NCBI RefSeq assembly: GCF_030408035.1
Contig: NZ_JASDCF010000002.1
Span: 62,001 to 126,000, forward strand
From: Psychrobacter sp. APC 3426
GTDB lineage: Bacteria; Pseudomonadota; Gammaproteobacteria; Pseudomonadales; Moraxellaceae
Length of the DNA stretch: 64,000 bases
Direction: 5' to 3'
Part shown: piece by piece, positions 1 through 10,055 of the stretch
Layout of the letters: every line of letters starts with the position of its first letter
Numbering within the stretch: the stretch's first letter is position 1
Notes under the pieces: generated by a model
The model's database searches: none
The model's input: only the letters and a program-made list of their open reading frames with translations
What the model was told of the DNA's origin: nothing
Program-made: the position numbers and the translations under genes

Positions 1-2352
1 GCTGCAGAATTTGTAGTGACTGACATCGGTTTCAATGGTCTGCAACGTCTAACCCCAGATAGCCTCTATCCGGTTCTGCCTATTACGGTAGGGGATACGG
101 TTAATGACAGCAGTTTGGCTGCCAGCATCAAGGCGCTATATGCCACCGAGAATTTCGCTGACATTCAAAGCCGTGTCGAAGGTGGTCAGCTACGATTCGA
201 TGTCGTTGAGCGTCCTACCATTGCAGAAGTCAATTTCGAAGGCAATAAGCTCATTCCAAAAGAAGGATTAGAGCAAGGTCTTGGCAATGCCGGTTTGTCT
301 GTCGGTGATGTACTCAAGCAAGCGACCCTCCAAGGCGTCGCCAACGAGCTACAGCAGCAGTACATCAGTCAAGGGTATTACAACAGTAATATCGAAGTCG
401 ACCAAACGCTACTCGACGGTAACCGAGTCAAGCTAGATGTGCGCTTTATCGAAGGCAAGCCTGCAAAAGTCGTCGATATCAATATCATTGGTAACAAGCA
501 CTTTAGCGATGAAGAAATTAAAGACGTCTTTGCGGTAAAAGAGTCCTCTTGGACACGTCTACTGTCTAAATCTGATCGCTATGCCAAAGAAAAACTGGCA
601 GCCAGCTTAGAGAACCTAAAAGCCTTATATCAAAACGATGGTTATGTGCGTTTTGCTGTCGACAATGCAGTGCTTAATATCAGTGAAGACAAGCGCAGTG
701 TATTTATCGAAGTCAGTTTAAGCGAAGGTGAGCAATATCAGTTTGGCGAGGTTAATTTTTTAGGTAAGCCAACGTTTGAGACAAGCGAGCTAAAAGAGCT
801 GGTCACTTTTGCACCTAACGAAAAATACTCTCAAGCCAAACTCGATGAGACTACCGCTGAGCTCAAACGTCGTTATGGTAACGAAGGCTATTACTTGGCA
901 CAAGTTAGACCGGTACCACGTATCAATGACGATACGAAAATGGTAGAAGTTGATTACTTTATTGACCCAGCACGCCCTATCTTTGTGCGTCGTATTAACT
1001 TCACGGGTAACATCAAAACCCAAGATGAAGTATTACGTCGCGAGATGCGTCAATTAGAGGGTGCACTTGCCTCTAGCGAAAAAATACAGCTATCACGCAC
1101 ACGTTTGATGCGTACAGGTTTCTTTAAAGCGGTCAACGTCGATGTCAAACCTGTCCCTAACCAGCCAGATCAAGTCGATGTACAATACACCGTAGAAGAG
1201 CAGCCTTCTGGTAGTTCAACCATTGCTGCGGGTTATTCGCAAAGTGGTGGTGTTACTTTCCAGTTAGATTTGACGCAAAACAACTTTATGGGTACTGGTA
1301 ACCGTGTGAAAGCGGCACTATCACGCTCAGAGACACGTGATTCTTATAGCTTGGGCTATACCGATCCATACTTTACTGAAAATGGCGTGTCACAAGGTCT
1401 TAGTGCTTACTACCGTGAGACTAAATACGATGATAGAAACGTTAGTAACTATGTCACCGATTCTTATGGTGCGACGCTGAACTACAGTTACCCTGTTGAT
1501 GAAACCAAACGTGTCAGCGCAGGCTTAAACGTTGATAATACGTCAGTACGTGGTGGCCGTTTCTTAGGGGTTTCAAACGTGCAGCAGCTGATCGATGATG
1601 GCGGCACGCTTGAAAATTTTATTAACAATGAAGGCGAAGCGTCTGGTCGTACTGGTTTTAAAAACGACTATCAAACCTATAACTTGCTATTTGGTTGGGA
1701 CTACAGCACTTTAGATCGTCCAGTGTTCCCAACTAAGGGTATGAGCCACACTGTTGATGCCACTATTGGCCTTGGTGACACCAATTATCAAAAGCTCGTT
1801 TACCGAGGTAATGTCTATTATCCTTTCTACAAAGACTGGGTAGCACGTGGTTATACTAAGCTTGGCTATGGTAATGACTTACCATTCTATGAAAACTTCT
1901 ACGCCGGTGGCTATGGCTCGGTACGTGGTTATGAAGCTTCGACACTTGGACCAAAATCACAGACTTATTATGATGCTATCAACGATGATGTCCGCTACAA
2001 GGACGAAGAAATTGGTGGTAACGCACTGGCAAGCTTCGGTGCAGAACTGATTCTGCCAATGCCGTTCAAAGGGGACTGGGCAGATCAAGTACGTCCAGTA
2101 CTGTTCGCCGAAGGCGGTCAAGTATTTGATACCACGAATAAAGAAGACCGTACTTTCGTAAACCCTGATACTAATGTTGATACTGGTGTGCCATTATTGA
2201 CGCAGGATAATGATATGCGCTTTAGTGCGGGTGCTGGCATCACCTGGTATACGCCAATTGGTCCTATCTCATTAAGTTATGCTGTGCCTATCGGTGATAA
2301 AGAAGGCGATGAGACTGAAAAAGTACAGTTCCAGATAGGTAATACGTTCTAA
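1..2352 (+). CDS. bamA: Outer membrane protein assembly factor BamA (5' end missing)
   Basis: BamA is the central subunit of the BAM complex, which folds and inserts beta-barrel proteins into the outer membrane. The frame is open from base 1, so the start codon and signal peptide lie upstream of the window; 783 residues are visible. The visible part begins at POTRA domain 1 (FVVTDIGFNGLQRL) and runs through the POTRA array to about residue 400. A 16-stranded Omp85 barrel follows. The loop-6 hallmark VRGYE is at about residues 641-645, and the protein ends in an aromatic beta-signal (FQIGNTF). The POTRA motif LRREMRQLEGA closely resembles E. coli BamA. lpxD, fabZ and lpxA follow on the same strand, the usual envelope cluster, but no skp/ompH gene lies in between. 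Identity is essentially certain; only the 5' boundary is unknown. Confidence 0.97.
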   Translation, partial: AAEFVVTDIGFNGLQRLTPDSLYPVLPITVGDTVNDSSLAASIKALYATENFADIQSRVEGGQLRFDVVERPTIAEVNFEGNKLIPKEGLEQGLGNAGLSVGDVLKQATLQGVANELQQQYISQGYYNSNIEVDQTLLDGNRVKLDVRFIEGKPAKVVDINIIGNKHFSDEEIKDVFAVKESSWTRLLSKSDRYAKEKLAASLENLKALYQNDGYVRFAVDNAVLNISEDKRSVFIEVSLSEGEQYQFGEVNFLGKPTFETSELKELVTFAPNEKYSQAKLDETTAELKRRYGNEGYYLAQVRPVPRINDDTKMVEVDYFIDPARPIFVRRINFTGNIKTQDEVLRREMRQLEGALASSEKIQLSRTRLMRTGFFKAVNVDVKPVPNQPDQVDVQYTVEEQPSGSSTIAAGYSQSGGVTFQLDLTQNNFMGTGNRVKAALSRSETRDSYSLGYTDPYFTENGVSQGLSAYYRETKYDDRNVSNYVTDSYGATLNYSYPVDETKRVSAGLNVDNTSVRGGRFLGVSNVQQLIDDGGTLENFINNEGEASGRTGFKNDYQTYNLLFGWDYSTLDRPVFPTKGMSHTVDATIGLGDTNYQKLVYRGNVYYPFYKDWVARGYTKLGYGNDLPFYENFYAGGYGSVRGYEASTLGPKSQTYYDAINDDVRYKDEEIGGNALASFGAELILPMPFKGDWADQVRPVLFAEGGQVFDTTNKEDRTFVNPDTNVDTGVPLLTQDNDMRFSAGAGITWYTPIGPISLSYAVPIGDKEGDETEKVQFQIGNTF

Positions 2353-2428
2353 GTTAACGACACTGCGTAAAAATAGCGTCTTTTATTAATTTATTATCCT
2401 AAGTAAATAAAAGACAGCTAGCGATTAA

Positions 2429-2464
2429 CAGGTCATCAAGCTGATATATCGGCTTGATGACCTG
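2429..2464. repeat. Perfect 13-bp inverted repeat between bamA and lpxD
   Basis: CAGGTCATCAAGC at 2429-2441 is repeated inverted as GCTTGATGACCTG at 2452-2464. One further wobble pair and two more pairs continue the stem inward, leaving a four-base TATA loop. No T-run follows, so it is not a standard intrinsic terminator. It lies 77 bases after the bamA stop and 56 bases before the chosen lpxD start. It may be a transcript-processing or stabilising hairpin, or a protein-binding site. Confidence 0.75.
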
Positions 2465-2519
2465 CCTTATATTCATAAGAATATTAACCATTATATTAAT
2501 AACTATATTAACAGCCACT

Positions 2520-3536
2520 ATGATAACGACTGAGCAACTTATCACTCGGATTGAACAACGTCAGCCTATCGCAAATAAAGCGGCTATTAACGCTGAGCAG
2601 TTATGTCAAACATTTAACAGTGTTGGTAGTCTCACGACTGCTGATAGCAAGCAGCTCAGTTTTTTGGCTGATCCTCATTATATCTCTAGCCTTGCGAGCA
2701 GCCAGGCAGGTGCAGTTTTAGTCACTGCGGAATATCGTGACCAAGTACCGGCAACAGCGATAGCGTTAGTCGTCGCAAGCCCTTACTTAGCTTACGCTAG
2801 TGCCAGTCAGTTGTTTGCTCATCATTCATTATCTAGTGGTATACATCCTAGCGCAGTGATCGCTGATAGTGCGGTCATTGGCGAGCAGGCCAATATTGGT
2901 CCTTTTTGTGTGATTGGTGACAATGTCCAGATTGGCGCGCGTACCTCGCTTGATGCTCATGTGGTAGTCGAGGCAAATACGACAGTAGGCACAGATGGTG
3001 TCATCAAATCGCAAGTGGTCATCGGACACGACTGTATTATTGGTAATCATGTTAGGTTGCATGCAGGCGTGAGTGTGGGTGCAGAAGGCTTTGGCTTTGC
3101 ACCAACCAGAGACCCTAGCGATACAGGATGGGAGCGTATCGCTCAGCTAGGTCGGGTGATTATTGGTGACCATGTGCGCATTGGCAGTCAGACTTGTATC
3201 GACCGCGGCGCTATTGATGATACGGTAATAGGAAATCATGTTATTATTGATAATCTAGTGCAAGTGGCTCATAACGTGCGCATCGGTGATGGTACCGCCA
3301 TTGCAGCGCAAACCGGTATCGCAGGTAGTACCAGTATAGGTAAGCGTTGTATTATAGGTGGCGCGGTCGGTATTACTGGTCACATTGAGATTACAGATGA
3401 CGTCACTTTATCTGGTATGACAATGGTGACCAAATCTATCAAAAAGTCTGGGTCATATTCCTCTGGAACTGCTGCAATGCCGACTGCCAATTGGCGCCGT
3501 GCTGCAGTACGTTTCCGTCAGTTAGGCCGTGATTAA
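2520..3536 (+). CDS. lpxD: UDP-3-O-(3-hydroxyacyl)glucosamine N-acyltransferase LpxD
   Basis: LpxD performs the third step of lipid A synthesis, adding a 3-hydroxyacyl chain from acyl carrier protein to the glucosamine nitrogen in the cytoplasm. The protein has 338 residues, normal for the family: an N-terminal uridine-binding domain (about residues 1-100) and then a left-handed beta-helix of hexapeptide repeats (for example IGEQANIGPF). His251 in VQVAHNVRIG matches the family's catalytic histidine. The frame is open further upstream to 2454, but that ATG sits inside the inverted repeat at 2429-2464 and would add a hydrophobic stretch foreign to LpxD, so I chose the ATG at 2520. No strong ribosome binding site is visible there. 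fabZ and lpxA follow. Confidence 0.96.
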   Translation: MITTEQLITRIEQRQPIANKAAINAEQLCQTFNSVGSLTTADSKQLSFLADPHYISSLASSQAGAVLVTAEYRDQVPATAIALVVASPYLAYASASQLFAHHSLSSGIHPSAVIADSAVIGEQANIGPFCVIGDNVQIGARTSLDAHVVVEANTTVGTDGVIKSQVVIGHDCIIGNHVRLHAGVSVGAEGFGFAPTRDPSDTGWERIAQLGRVIIGDHVRIGSQTCIDRGAIDDTVIGNHVIIDNLVQVAHNVRIGDGTAIAAQTGIAGSTSIGKRCIIGGAVGITGHIEITDDVTLSGMTMVTKSIKKSGSYSSGTAAMPTANWRRAAVRFRQLGRD

Positions 3537-3650
3537 CACTGATATAAGCAAACAATTATAAGTAAGTATTTTTGAAAATGTAAAATACAGCAAATCGCTA
3601 AAAAAATAGAGTGCTAAAAAATAGCCAAAGTATTGCAAGGAAGCCCCATT

Positions 3651-4160
3651 ATGAGCAGCAACGATATTGATATCACAACCGCAGAAGACATTAAAAGTTT
3701 GGCTGATCAAGGTCTTACGCTGCCCTTAACCTACCAGACGTTAAAACATTATCTACCGCATCGTTATCCTTTTATGTTGGTAGATAAGGTTATCGCCTGT
3801 ACGCCAGGTGAGTGTATTACTGGGATTAAAAATGTCACCATTAATGAAGAGTTTTTTAATGGACATTTTCCTGATGAGCCAATTATGCCTGGGGTGTTGA
3901 TGGTAGAGTCAATGGCACAGGTTTCAGGTGTGCTGGGTTTTATCAGCGCTGGACTCACGGCAGAAGATGGTTATCTCTATTTATTTGCAGGGGTAGATAA
4001 GGTTCGTTTTAAGCGCCGAGTCATTCCTGGTGATCAGTTGATTATCCGCGCCAAAACAGTGATGCAAAAGCGTGGTATTTATAAATTTGACTGTACCGTA
4101 CATGTCGAAGATGAGCTGGCTGCTAGTGCTCAGGTAATGATTGCTCGTCAAGAGCAATAA
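3651..4160 (+). CDS. fabZ: 3-hydroxyacyl-[acyl-carrier-protein] dehydratase FabZ
   Basis: FabZ dehydrates 3-hydroxyacyl-ACP during fatty acid elongation, competing with LpxA and LpxD for the same substrate pool, which explains its place between those genes. The hot-dog fold carries the catalytic pair His72 (NGHFPDEP) and Glu86 (MVESMAQ). The length of 169 residues is slightly above the usual 140-155 because of a polar N-terminal tail of about 20 residues. The ATG at 3651 was chosen over an in-frame TTG at 3633 because AAGGA at 3637-3641 stands nine bases before it. Confidence 0.97.
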   Translation: MSSNDIDITTAEDIKSLADQGLTLPLTYQTLKHYLPHRYPFMLVDKVIACTPGECITGIKNVTINEEFFNGHFPDEPIMPGVLMVESMAQVSGVLGFISAGLTAEDGYLYLFAGVDKVRFKRRVIPGDQLIIRAKTVMQKRGIYKFDCTVHVEDELAASAQVMIARQEQ

Positions 4161-4368
4161 GTTGTTTTTTTAGAGCCATAGTTAGCATCAACGTATAAAG
4201 AGCATGCAAATAACATTGCATCAAAGCAATTGAGAAAATAGAATTATTATTAATAGTTGCAGTTAATAGTCATACAGGCGTCACTATTGTTGATTAAGTA
4301 TGGATTCTATATCCGCTTCAATATTTACACGAAATTTACTCGCATTAGACGATACAAAGGCCCAAAAT

Positions 4369-5148
4369 ATGAGTCAGATTCATCCAACAGCACTCATCTC
4401 ATCATCTGCCCAGATTGATGAGACTGCCATCATTGGTCCTTATTGTATAGTCGGTGATGAGGTAACCATTGGTGCGCACACGGTATTACATCGCCATGTT
4501 GTTGTAACAAAGCTGACCCGTATCGGTGAGTACAATGAGTTTTATCAGTTTGCTAGCATTGGGGAAGATCCACAGGATTTGAAATATGCTGGTGAACGCA
4601 CTTGGCTTGAGATTGGCGATCACAATACCATTCGCGAAGCTTGTAGCTTACATCGTGGCACCGCCCAAGACAGTGAGCTAACCAAAATTGGTAGCCATAA
4701 CTTGCTGATGGTAAATACACATGTGGCTCACGACTGCGTGATTGGTGATCACAATGTATTGGCCAATAACGTTGGTGTGGCAGGTCATGTGACCATTGGC
4801 GATCACACAATTATTGGCGGTAATTCTGGTATCCATCAGTTTTGTACTGTGGATGACTATAGTTTGATTGGTGGGGCAAGTCTGATATTAAAGGACGTGG
4901 CAGCTTTTACCATGGTTTCTGGTAATCCTGCAAAAACACATGGTCTAAATGTTGAAGGCATGCGTCGTAAAGATTGGTCAAAAGAGACGATTGATGTGCT
5001 GCGTCAAGCGTATCGCACTATTTTTAGGTCAGGTCTGACCACGGTACAGGCGCTACAAATATTACATGATGAGCTTTTACCTAAAGAGCCGAAAATTCAG
5101 TTACTTATCGATTCGTTACAAAAAAGTCGCCGCGGTGTCGTTCGATAA
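4369..5148 (+). CDS. lpxA: Acyl-[ACP]-UDP-N-acetylglucosamine O-acyltransferase LpxA
   Basis: LpxA starts lipid A synthesis by moving a 3-hydroxyacyl chain from ACP to the 3-OH of UDP-GlcNAc. The 259-residue protein is of normal length and is built from hexapeptide repeats forming a beta-helix, followed by an alpha-helical C-terminus (RRKDWSKETIDVLRQAYR). His121 in VAHDCVIG corresponds to the family's catalytic histidine (E. coli His125). The frame extends 23 codons upstream to 4300, but MSQIHPTALI at 4369 is the typical LpxA start. lpxB, often next, is not here: a terminator follows. Confidence 0.97.
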   Translation: MSQIHPTALISSSAQIDETAIIGPYCIVGDEVTIGAHTVLHRHVVVTKLTRIGEYNEFYQFASIGEDPQDLKYAGERTWLEIGDHNTIREACSLHRGTAQDSELTKIGSHNLLMVNTHVAHDCVIGDHNVLANNVGVAGHVTIGDHTIIGGNSGIHQFCTVDDYSLIGGASLILKDVAAFTMVSGNPAKTHGLNVEGMRRKDWSKETIDVLRQAYRTIFRSGLTTVQALQILHDELLPKEPKIQLLIDSLQKSRRGVVR

Positions 5149-5231
5149 CGCTTTCTGTATGTCAATCAATCCTAGAAAAATACTGGGCGGCTATTTGCCA
5201 AACTCTTGTTAATTATCGATAGAATTATAAG

Positions 5232-5260
5232 AAAGCCATAACCAATTGTTATGGCTTTTT
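5232..5260 (+). terminator. Intrinsic terminator after lpxA
   Basis: AAAGCCATAAC (5232-5242) pairs perfectly with GTTATGGCTTT (5248-5258) across a five-base loop and runs into five T residues. It closes the bamA-lpxA cluster 84 bases after the lpxA stop. The rest of the 308-base spacer (5149-5456) is AT-rich and shows no gene; the transporter's promoter must lie there, but I cannot pick a convincing -35/-10 pair. Confidence 0.85.
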
Positions 5261-5456
5261 ATGTTTATGAACACTTGACTTTTATGGTCGCTTAGCAGAA
5301 ACTTAGCGTTTACGGTATTGTAAACAATTTTTTCTTAATGTTACTGGACGCTTCATATTGAGGCGTTTAATAAATGGTTTAAAAATATTCAAAGCTATTT
5401 ATGATAATCATGGAAGGTTATCAGTAATATTAATTGAAGCATGAGGACGGAAAAAA

Positions 5457-6809
5457 ATGGCTATTAATAAACAAGAACATGCACAGTGGAGCTCAAGTCT
5501 TGGCTTTGTGCTAGCAGCGGTAGGATCGGCAGTTGGTTTAGGGAATATATGGAAATTCCCATATATGGTCGGTGAAAGTGGTGGTTCAGCTTTTGTTATC
5601 GCTTATTTATTCTGTATCGCGTTAGTAGGTTTTCCGATTCTAGTTGCTGAGTGGTTGATTGGTCGTCGTGGGCAGAAGAACCCAGTCAATACCTTTGCTG
5701 ATGTAGCAGCAAGTGAGGGTAAATCACGCAGTTGGGGTATCATTGGTGCTTCAGGTATTTTGGGTGGGTTCTTAATTCTATCTTTCTATAGTGTCATCGG
5801 TGGTTGGGCACTTAACTATATTACCAAGGTCGCTTCAGGTGGTTTTGTTGGTCAAGATAGCGATGCTATCGGCGCAACGTTTGATGCGATGTTGGCATCA
5901 GCAGGCACTTTGACCATTTGGCATACAGTATTCATGATATTGACGGCTGTTATCGTCGGTATTGGTGTGACAAGTGGTATCGAAAAAACAGCTAAGATTT
6001 TGATGCCTTTGTTAGGTCTTATCCTATTCGTTATCGTTGGTTATAACGTTATGAATGGTGGCTTTGGTGAGGCAGTTGCATATTTATTTGCGCCAGACCT
6101 TAGCAAACTAACGGCTGATGTGATGCTTGCTGCATTGGGTCATGCGTTCTTCACGCTATCTATAGGTATGGGTATTATGGTTGCTTATGGCTCATATTTG
6201 GGCCGTGAAGTGAACTTGCTTAAAACAGCACGTACCGTTGTTATCCTAGATACTGTCATTGCCTTGGCGGCTGGTTTGGCAATTTTCCCAATCATCTTTA
6301 GCAATGGTCTTGATCCTGCTTCAGGTCCGGGTCTTATCTTTGTCAGCTTACCAATTGCGTTTGGTAGCATGGGCGCAGGTACTATCATTGGTACCTTGTT
6401 CTTCTTGCTGATTACGTTTGCGGCTATTACCTCGTCGATTTCATTGCTTGAGCCAACGGTTGAGTTTTTAGAAGAGCGCACGCCTATGAGTCGTACAGTA
6501 TCGACTATCGCTGCGAGTACTGTGATTTGGTTGCTAGGTATTGCTGCGTTATTGTCGTTCAACTTGTGGTCTGACTTTACGATTATGGGTAATGGTATCT
6601 TTGATGCGTTAGATAAGCTAACCAGTAAATTTATCCTACCATTGACCGGTCTTGCAGCGATTATCTTCCTTGCTTGGAGAATGGATCAACGCAGTATCCA
6701 GCAAGAGCTTGGTTTGTCAGAAGGTGCTTGGAAGCTTTGGCAGATTATCGCTAAGTTCGTTGCTCCAATCGCAGTTATTGTTGTATTTATTACCACACTA
6801 ATGGGCTAG
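5457..6809 (+). CDS. Sodium-dependent transporter, NSS/SNF family
   Basis: This is a member of the neurotransmitter:sodium symporter family (LeuT/MhsT-like), which imports amino acids or related small molecules with sodium across the inner membrane. The 450 residues start with the family signature: WSSSLGFVLAAVGSAVGLGN carries the unwound helix-1 region that binds sodium and substrate, followed by IWKFPYMVGESGG. About 11 membrane helices follow, with family features such as FFTLSIGMG (helix 6) and TSSISLLEP (helix 8). GAGGACGG stands just before the ATG as a ribosome binding site. It is flanked by terminators on both sides, so it is a single-gene unit. The substrate cannot be told from sequence. 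Confidence 0.93.
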   Translation: MAINKQEHAQWSSSLGFVLAAVGSAVGLGNIWKFPYMVGESGGSAFVIAYLFCIALVGFPILVAEWLIGRRGQKNPVNTFADVAASEGKSRSWGIIGASGILGGFLILSFYSVIGGWALNYITKVASGGFVGQDSDAIGATFDAMLASAGTLTIWHTVFMILTAVIVGIGVTSGIEKTAKILMPLLGLILFVIVGYNVMNGGFGEAVAYLFAPDLSKLTADVMLAALGHAFFTLSIGMGIMVAYGSYLGREVNLLKTARTVVILDTVIALAAGLAIFPIIFSNGLDPASGPGLIFVSLPIAFGSMGAGTIIGTLFFLLITFAAITSSISLLEPTVEFLEERTPMSRTVSTIAASTVIWLLGIAALLSFNLWSDFTIMGNGIFDALDKLTSKFILPLTGLAAIIFLAWRMDQRSIQQELGLSEGAWKLWQIIAKFVAPIAVIVVFITTLMG

Positions 6810-6863
6810 GATTTATACTCTTAAAGAGTATTTGATTGGTCAGTTTTTAAAATTGATGGTTGA

Positions 6864-6897
6864 AAAAAGGGCTTAAGATAATTCTTAAGCCCTTTTT
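6864..6897. terminator. Bidirectional terminator between the NSS transporter and tgt
   Basis: A 14-base perfect stem pairs 6864-6877 with 6884-6897: AAAAAGGGCTTAAG, a six-base loop, then CTTAAGCCCTTTTT. The A-run on one side and T-run on the other let it end both the rightward transporter transcript and the leftward tgt transcript. Confidence 0.9.
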
Positions 6898-6954
6898 CGT
6901 ATGCGCAATAATGTCAATTCGCTAATTTTAAATGCATCAACTATAAAAATAAGA

Positions 6955-8139
<1,185 letters not shown>

Positions 8140-8142
8140 CTA

Positions 8143-8151
8143 ATTATAGCA
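8143..8151 (-). promoter_or_regulatory. Extended -10 promoter element for tgt
   Basis: Read leftward the sequence is TGCTATAAT, a perfect -10 hexamer with the TG extension, about 36 bases before the tgt start codon. No good -35 is seen, which an extended -10 can tolerate. Confidence 0.5.
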
Positions 8152-8391
8152 TTGTTAGGAGTTTTTTGGACATGGATGTTTAATGGTGATTCATATATCC
8201 ATTGGAGCGTGTATTACGACGACAACCAAAAGATACAGACAGTGTCGTTCAGTGCTTGCTGTACCTACGCAGAATTTATTTTATAATGGATTGACTATAT
8301 GATTAGCTGTGTCAAAATCGCTTGTTCTATTATAGGTAGCACTTGCACTCATCTTCCGTGTTACTCACATTTTTGGAAATGATATACCCAT

Positions 8392-8420
8392 AAAAAAAGA
8401 CAGCAAGTGCTGTCTTTTTT
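8392..8420. terminator. Terminator downstream of asd
   Basis: GACAGC (8399-8404) and GCTGTC (8409-8414) form a stem around AAGT. It is flanked by seven A residues on the left and six T residues on the right, so it can work in both directions. It lies 25 bases past the leftward asd stop. Confidence 0.85.
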
Positions 8421-8445
8421 ATATTTAACGTTTATACAAATAATC

Positions 8446-9579
8446 TTAGCTGTTTTGCTCGCGGATGATATTTAGCATACGGCGTAATGGTTCAGCTGCG
8501 CCCCATAGTAACTGATCACCAACGGTAAACGCGCCTAGATATTCAGGACCCATATTGAGCTTGCGTAAGCGTCCTAGCGCAACGGTCAAAGTACCGGTCA
8601 CGGCTACTGGCGTTAGGCGGTTCATCGTGGCTTCTTTATCGTCTTCGACCAAGTCTAACCATTCATTGCCACTGTTTTTCAATGCGGCTTCGATTTCTTC
8701 TAACGGAATGTCTTTTTTAAGCTTGATAGTTAAGCCCTGTGCATGACAGCGCATCGCGCCAACGCGTACACACATGCCGTCGATAGGAATGCTACTAGCC
8801 TCAGAGTTACCAAGGATTTTATTGGTTTCAACACCACCTTTCCATTCTTCACGCGACTGCTTGTTCTCTAGTTGTGCATCGATATAAGGAATTAAGCTAC
8901 CCGCTAGTGGCACACCAAAGTACTGCTTTGGAAAGTCATCTGAGCGTTGAGTTTGGGCGATTTTCTTATCAATCTCAAGAATGGCGCTAGCAGGATCAGC
9001 CAATTCATCTTGGACGGCGTCACGCAGGACACCCATACCTTCGATTAGCTCGCGCATGTTGTTTGCGCCAGAGCCACTAGCAGCTTGATAGGTCATGGCG
9101 CTGACCCATTCTACCCAACCTTTATTGAATAACTCACCGATAGCCATCAGCATGAGTGACACAGTACAGTTACCACCGATGAAGTCTTTTTTACCATTGG
9201 CAAGTGCGCTATCAATGACGCTGCGGTTGACCGGATCAAGAATGATGATGCTGTCGTCTTCCATACGTAAAGTACTTGCCGCGTCAATCCAGTAGCCATT
9301 CCAGCCATTATCACGTAACGGTTGGTGCACCTTTGAGGTGTAATCGCCACCTTGGCAGGTAATAATCACGTCACAAGCTGCTAGTGCATCAATATCATGA
9401 GCGTCTTTTAATTGGCTGGTCTTCACACCATCGAAGCTTGGTGCGTCACCACCAGCGTTACTGGTTGAAAAAAACACGGGCGTAATGCCGTCAAAGTCTT
9501 TTTCTTCCTGCATACGCTGTATCAATACTGAGCCAACCATTCCGCGCCAGCCTACCAAGCCTACTGTTAAATTACTCAT
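8446..9579 (-). CDS. asd: Aspartate-semialdehyde dehydrogenase
   Basis: Asd reduces aspartyl phosphate with NADPH to aspartate semialdehyde, the branch point to lysine/diaminopimelate, threonine and methionine. The 377-residue protein opens with an NADP-binding segment ([14 protein letters not shown]). It carries the catalytic Cys138 in [13 protein letters not shown], matching E. coli Cys135, and a substrate-binding and catalytic histidine region ([13 protein letters not shown]). Length and motifs are those of the Gram-negative Asd type. It is a single-gene unit with its own terminator. Confidence 0.97.
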   Translation of the reverse strand: MSNLTVGLVGWRGMVGSVLIQRMQEEKDFDGITPVFFSTSNAGGDAPSFDGVKTSQLKDAHDIDALAACDVIITCQGGDYTSKVHQPLRDNGWNGYWIDAASTLRMEDDSIIILDPVNRSVIDSALANGKKDFIGGNCTVSLMLMAIGELFNKGWVEWVSAMTYQAASGSGANNMRELIEGMGVLRDAVQDELADPASAILEIDKKIAQTQRSDDFPKQYFGVPLAGSLIPYIDAQLENKQSREEWKGGVETNKILGNSEASSIPIDGMCVRVGAMRCHAQGLTIKLKKDIPLEEIEAALKNSGNEWLDLVEDDKEATMNRLTPVAVTGTLTVALGRLRKLNMGPEYLGAFTVGDQLLWGAAEPLRRMLNIIREQNS

Positions 9580-10055
9580 GAAATCTAATCCTATTTACAA
9601 TTATTTGTTACACCGCCAACCAATAACAATGCCGTGAATGGCCATAAAAAGCAAGGCGTTTTGGCTATTTTCCGCTGTTTTTCATACACTATTTGCTATG
9701 TTCACCATAACGTTAAGTTATTAGCATGGCGAGAATGATGGCTACAACAATTGTTGCTCGTGACTTCTGTGAAATTGCCGCTATAAGCGGCGTACTTATA
9801 ACTTAATTATAATAGCCAAATGATTGAAATTGTAACGTTTTATGGCAGTTGCTAGCTAATTAAGTCTCATTAGTAGGCGATACTCTTCTGAAATGCTAAA
9901 GTAAGCACCTGACGTCAGTTCAGTTAAAAAAGACGGTATCATTGTTGTTTTAATCAAGGCTTTTTGACAAAGATATTTCGTTGTAATAATAATTCCTATA
10001 AAAAAAGATATCATTATCAGTTCAATCATCAATTAATAAACGGCTAATACATATT
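9580..10055. other. Divergent spacer between asd and the EEP-family gene
   Basis: This 476-base spacer between divergent genes has no supported gene. A 26-codon ATG frame beginning near 9726 lacks a ribosome binding site. It holds a TTATAATAGCC box (9807-9817), a 12-base palindrome CAACAATTGTTG (9745-9756), and a possible rightward promoter: TTGACA at 9964-9969, then 17 bases, then TAATAA at 9987-9992. Confidence 0.5.

Noticed and set aside
2454-2519. Upstream start for lpxD at 2454
   Set aside because: The ATG lies inside the 2429-2464 inverted repeat and adds a hydrophobic stretch not found in LpxD.
9726-9806. 26-codon frame in the asd spacer
   Set aside because: No ribosome binding site and no sign of coding beyond chance.
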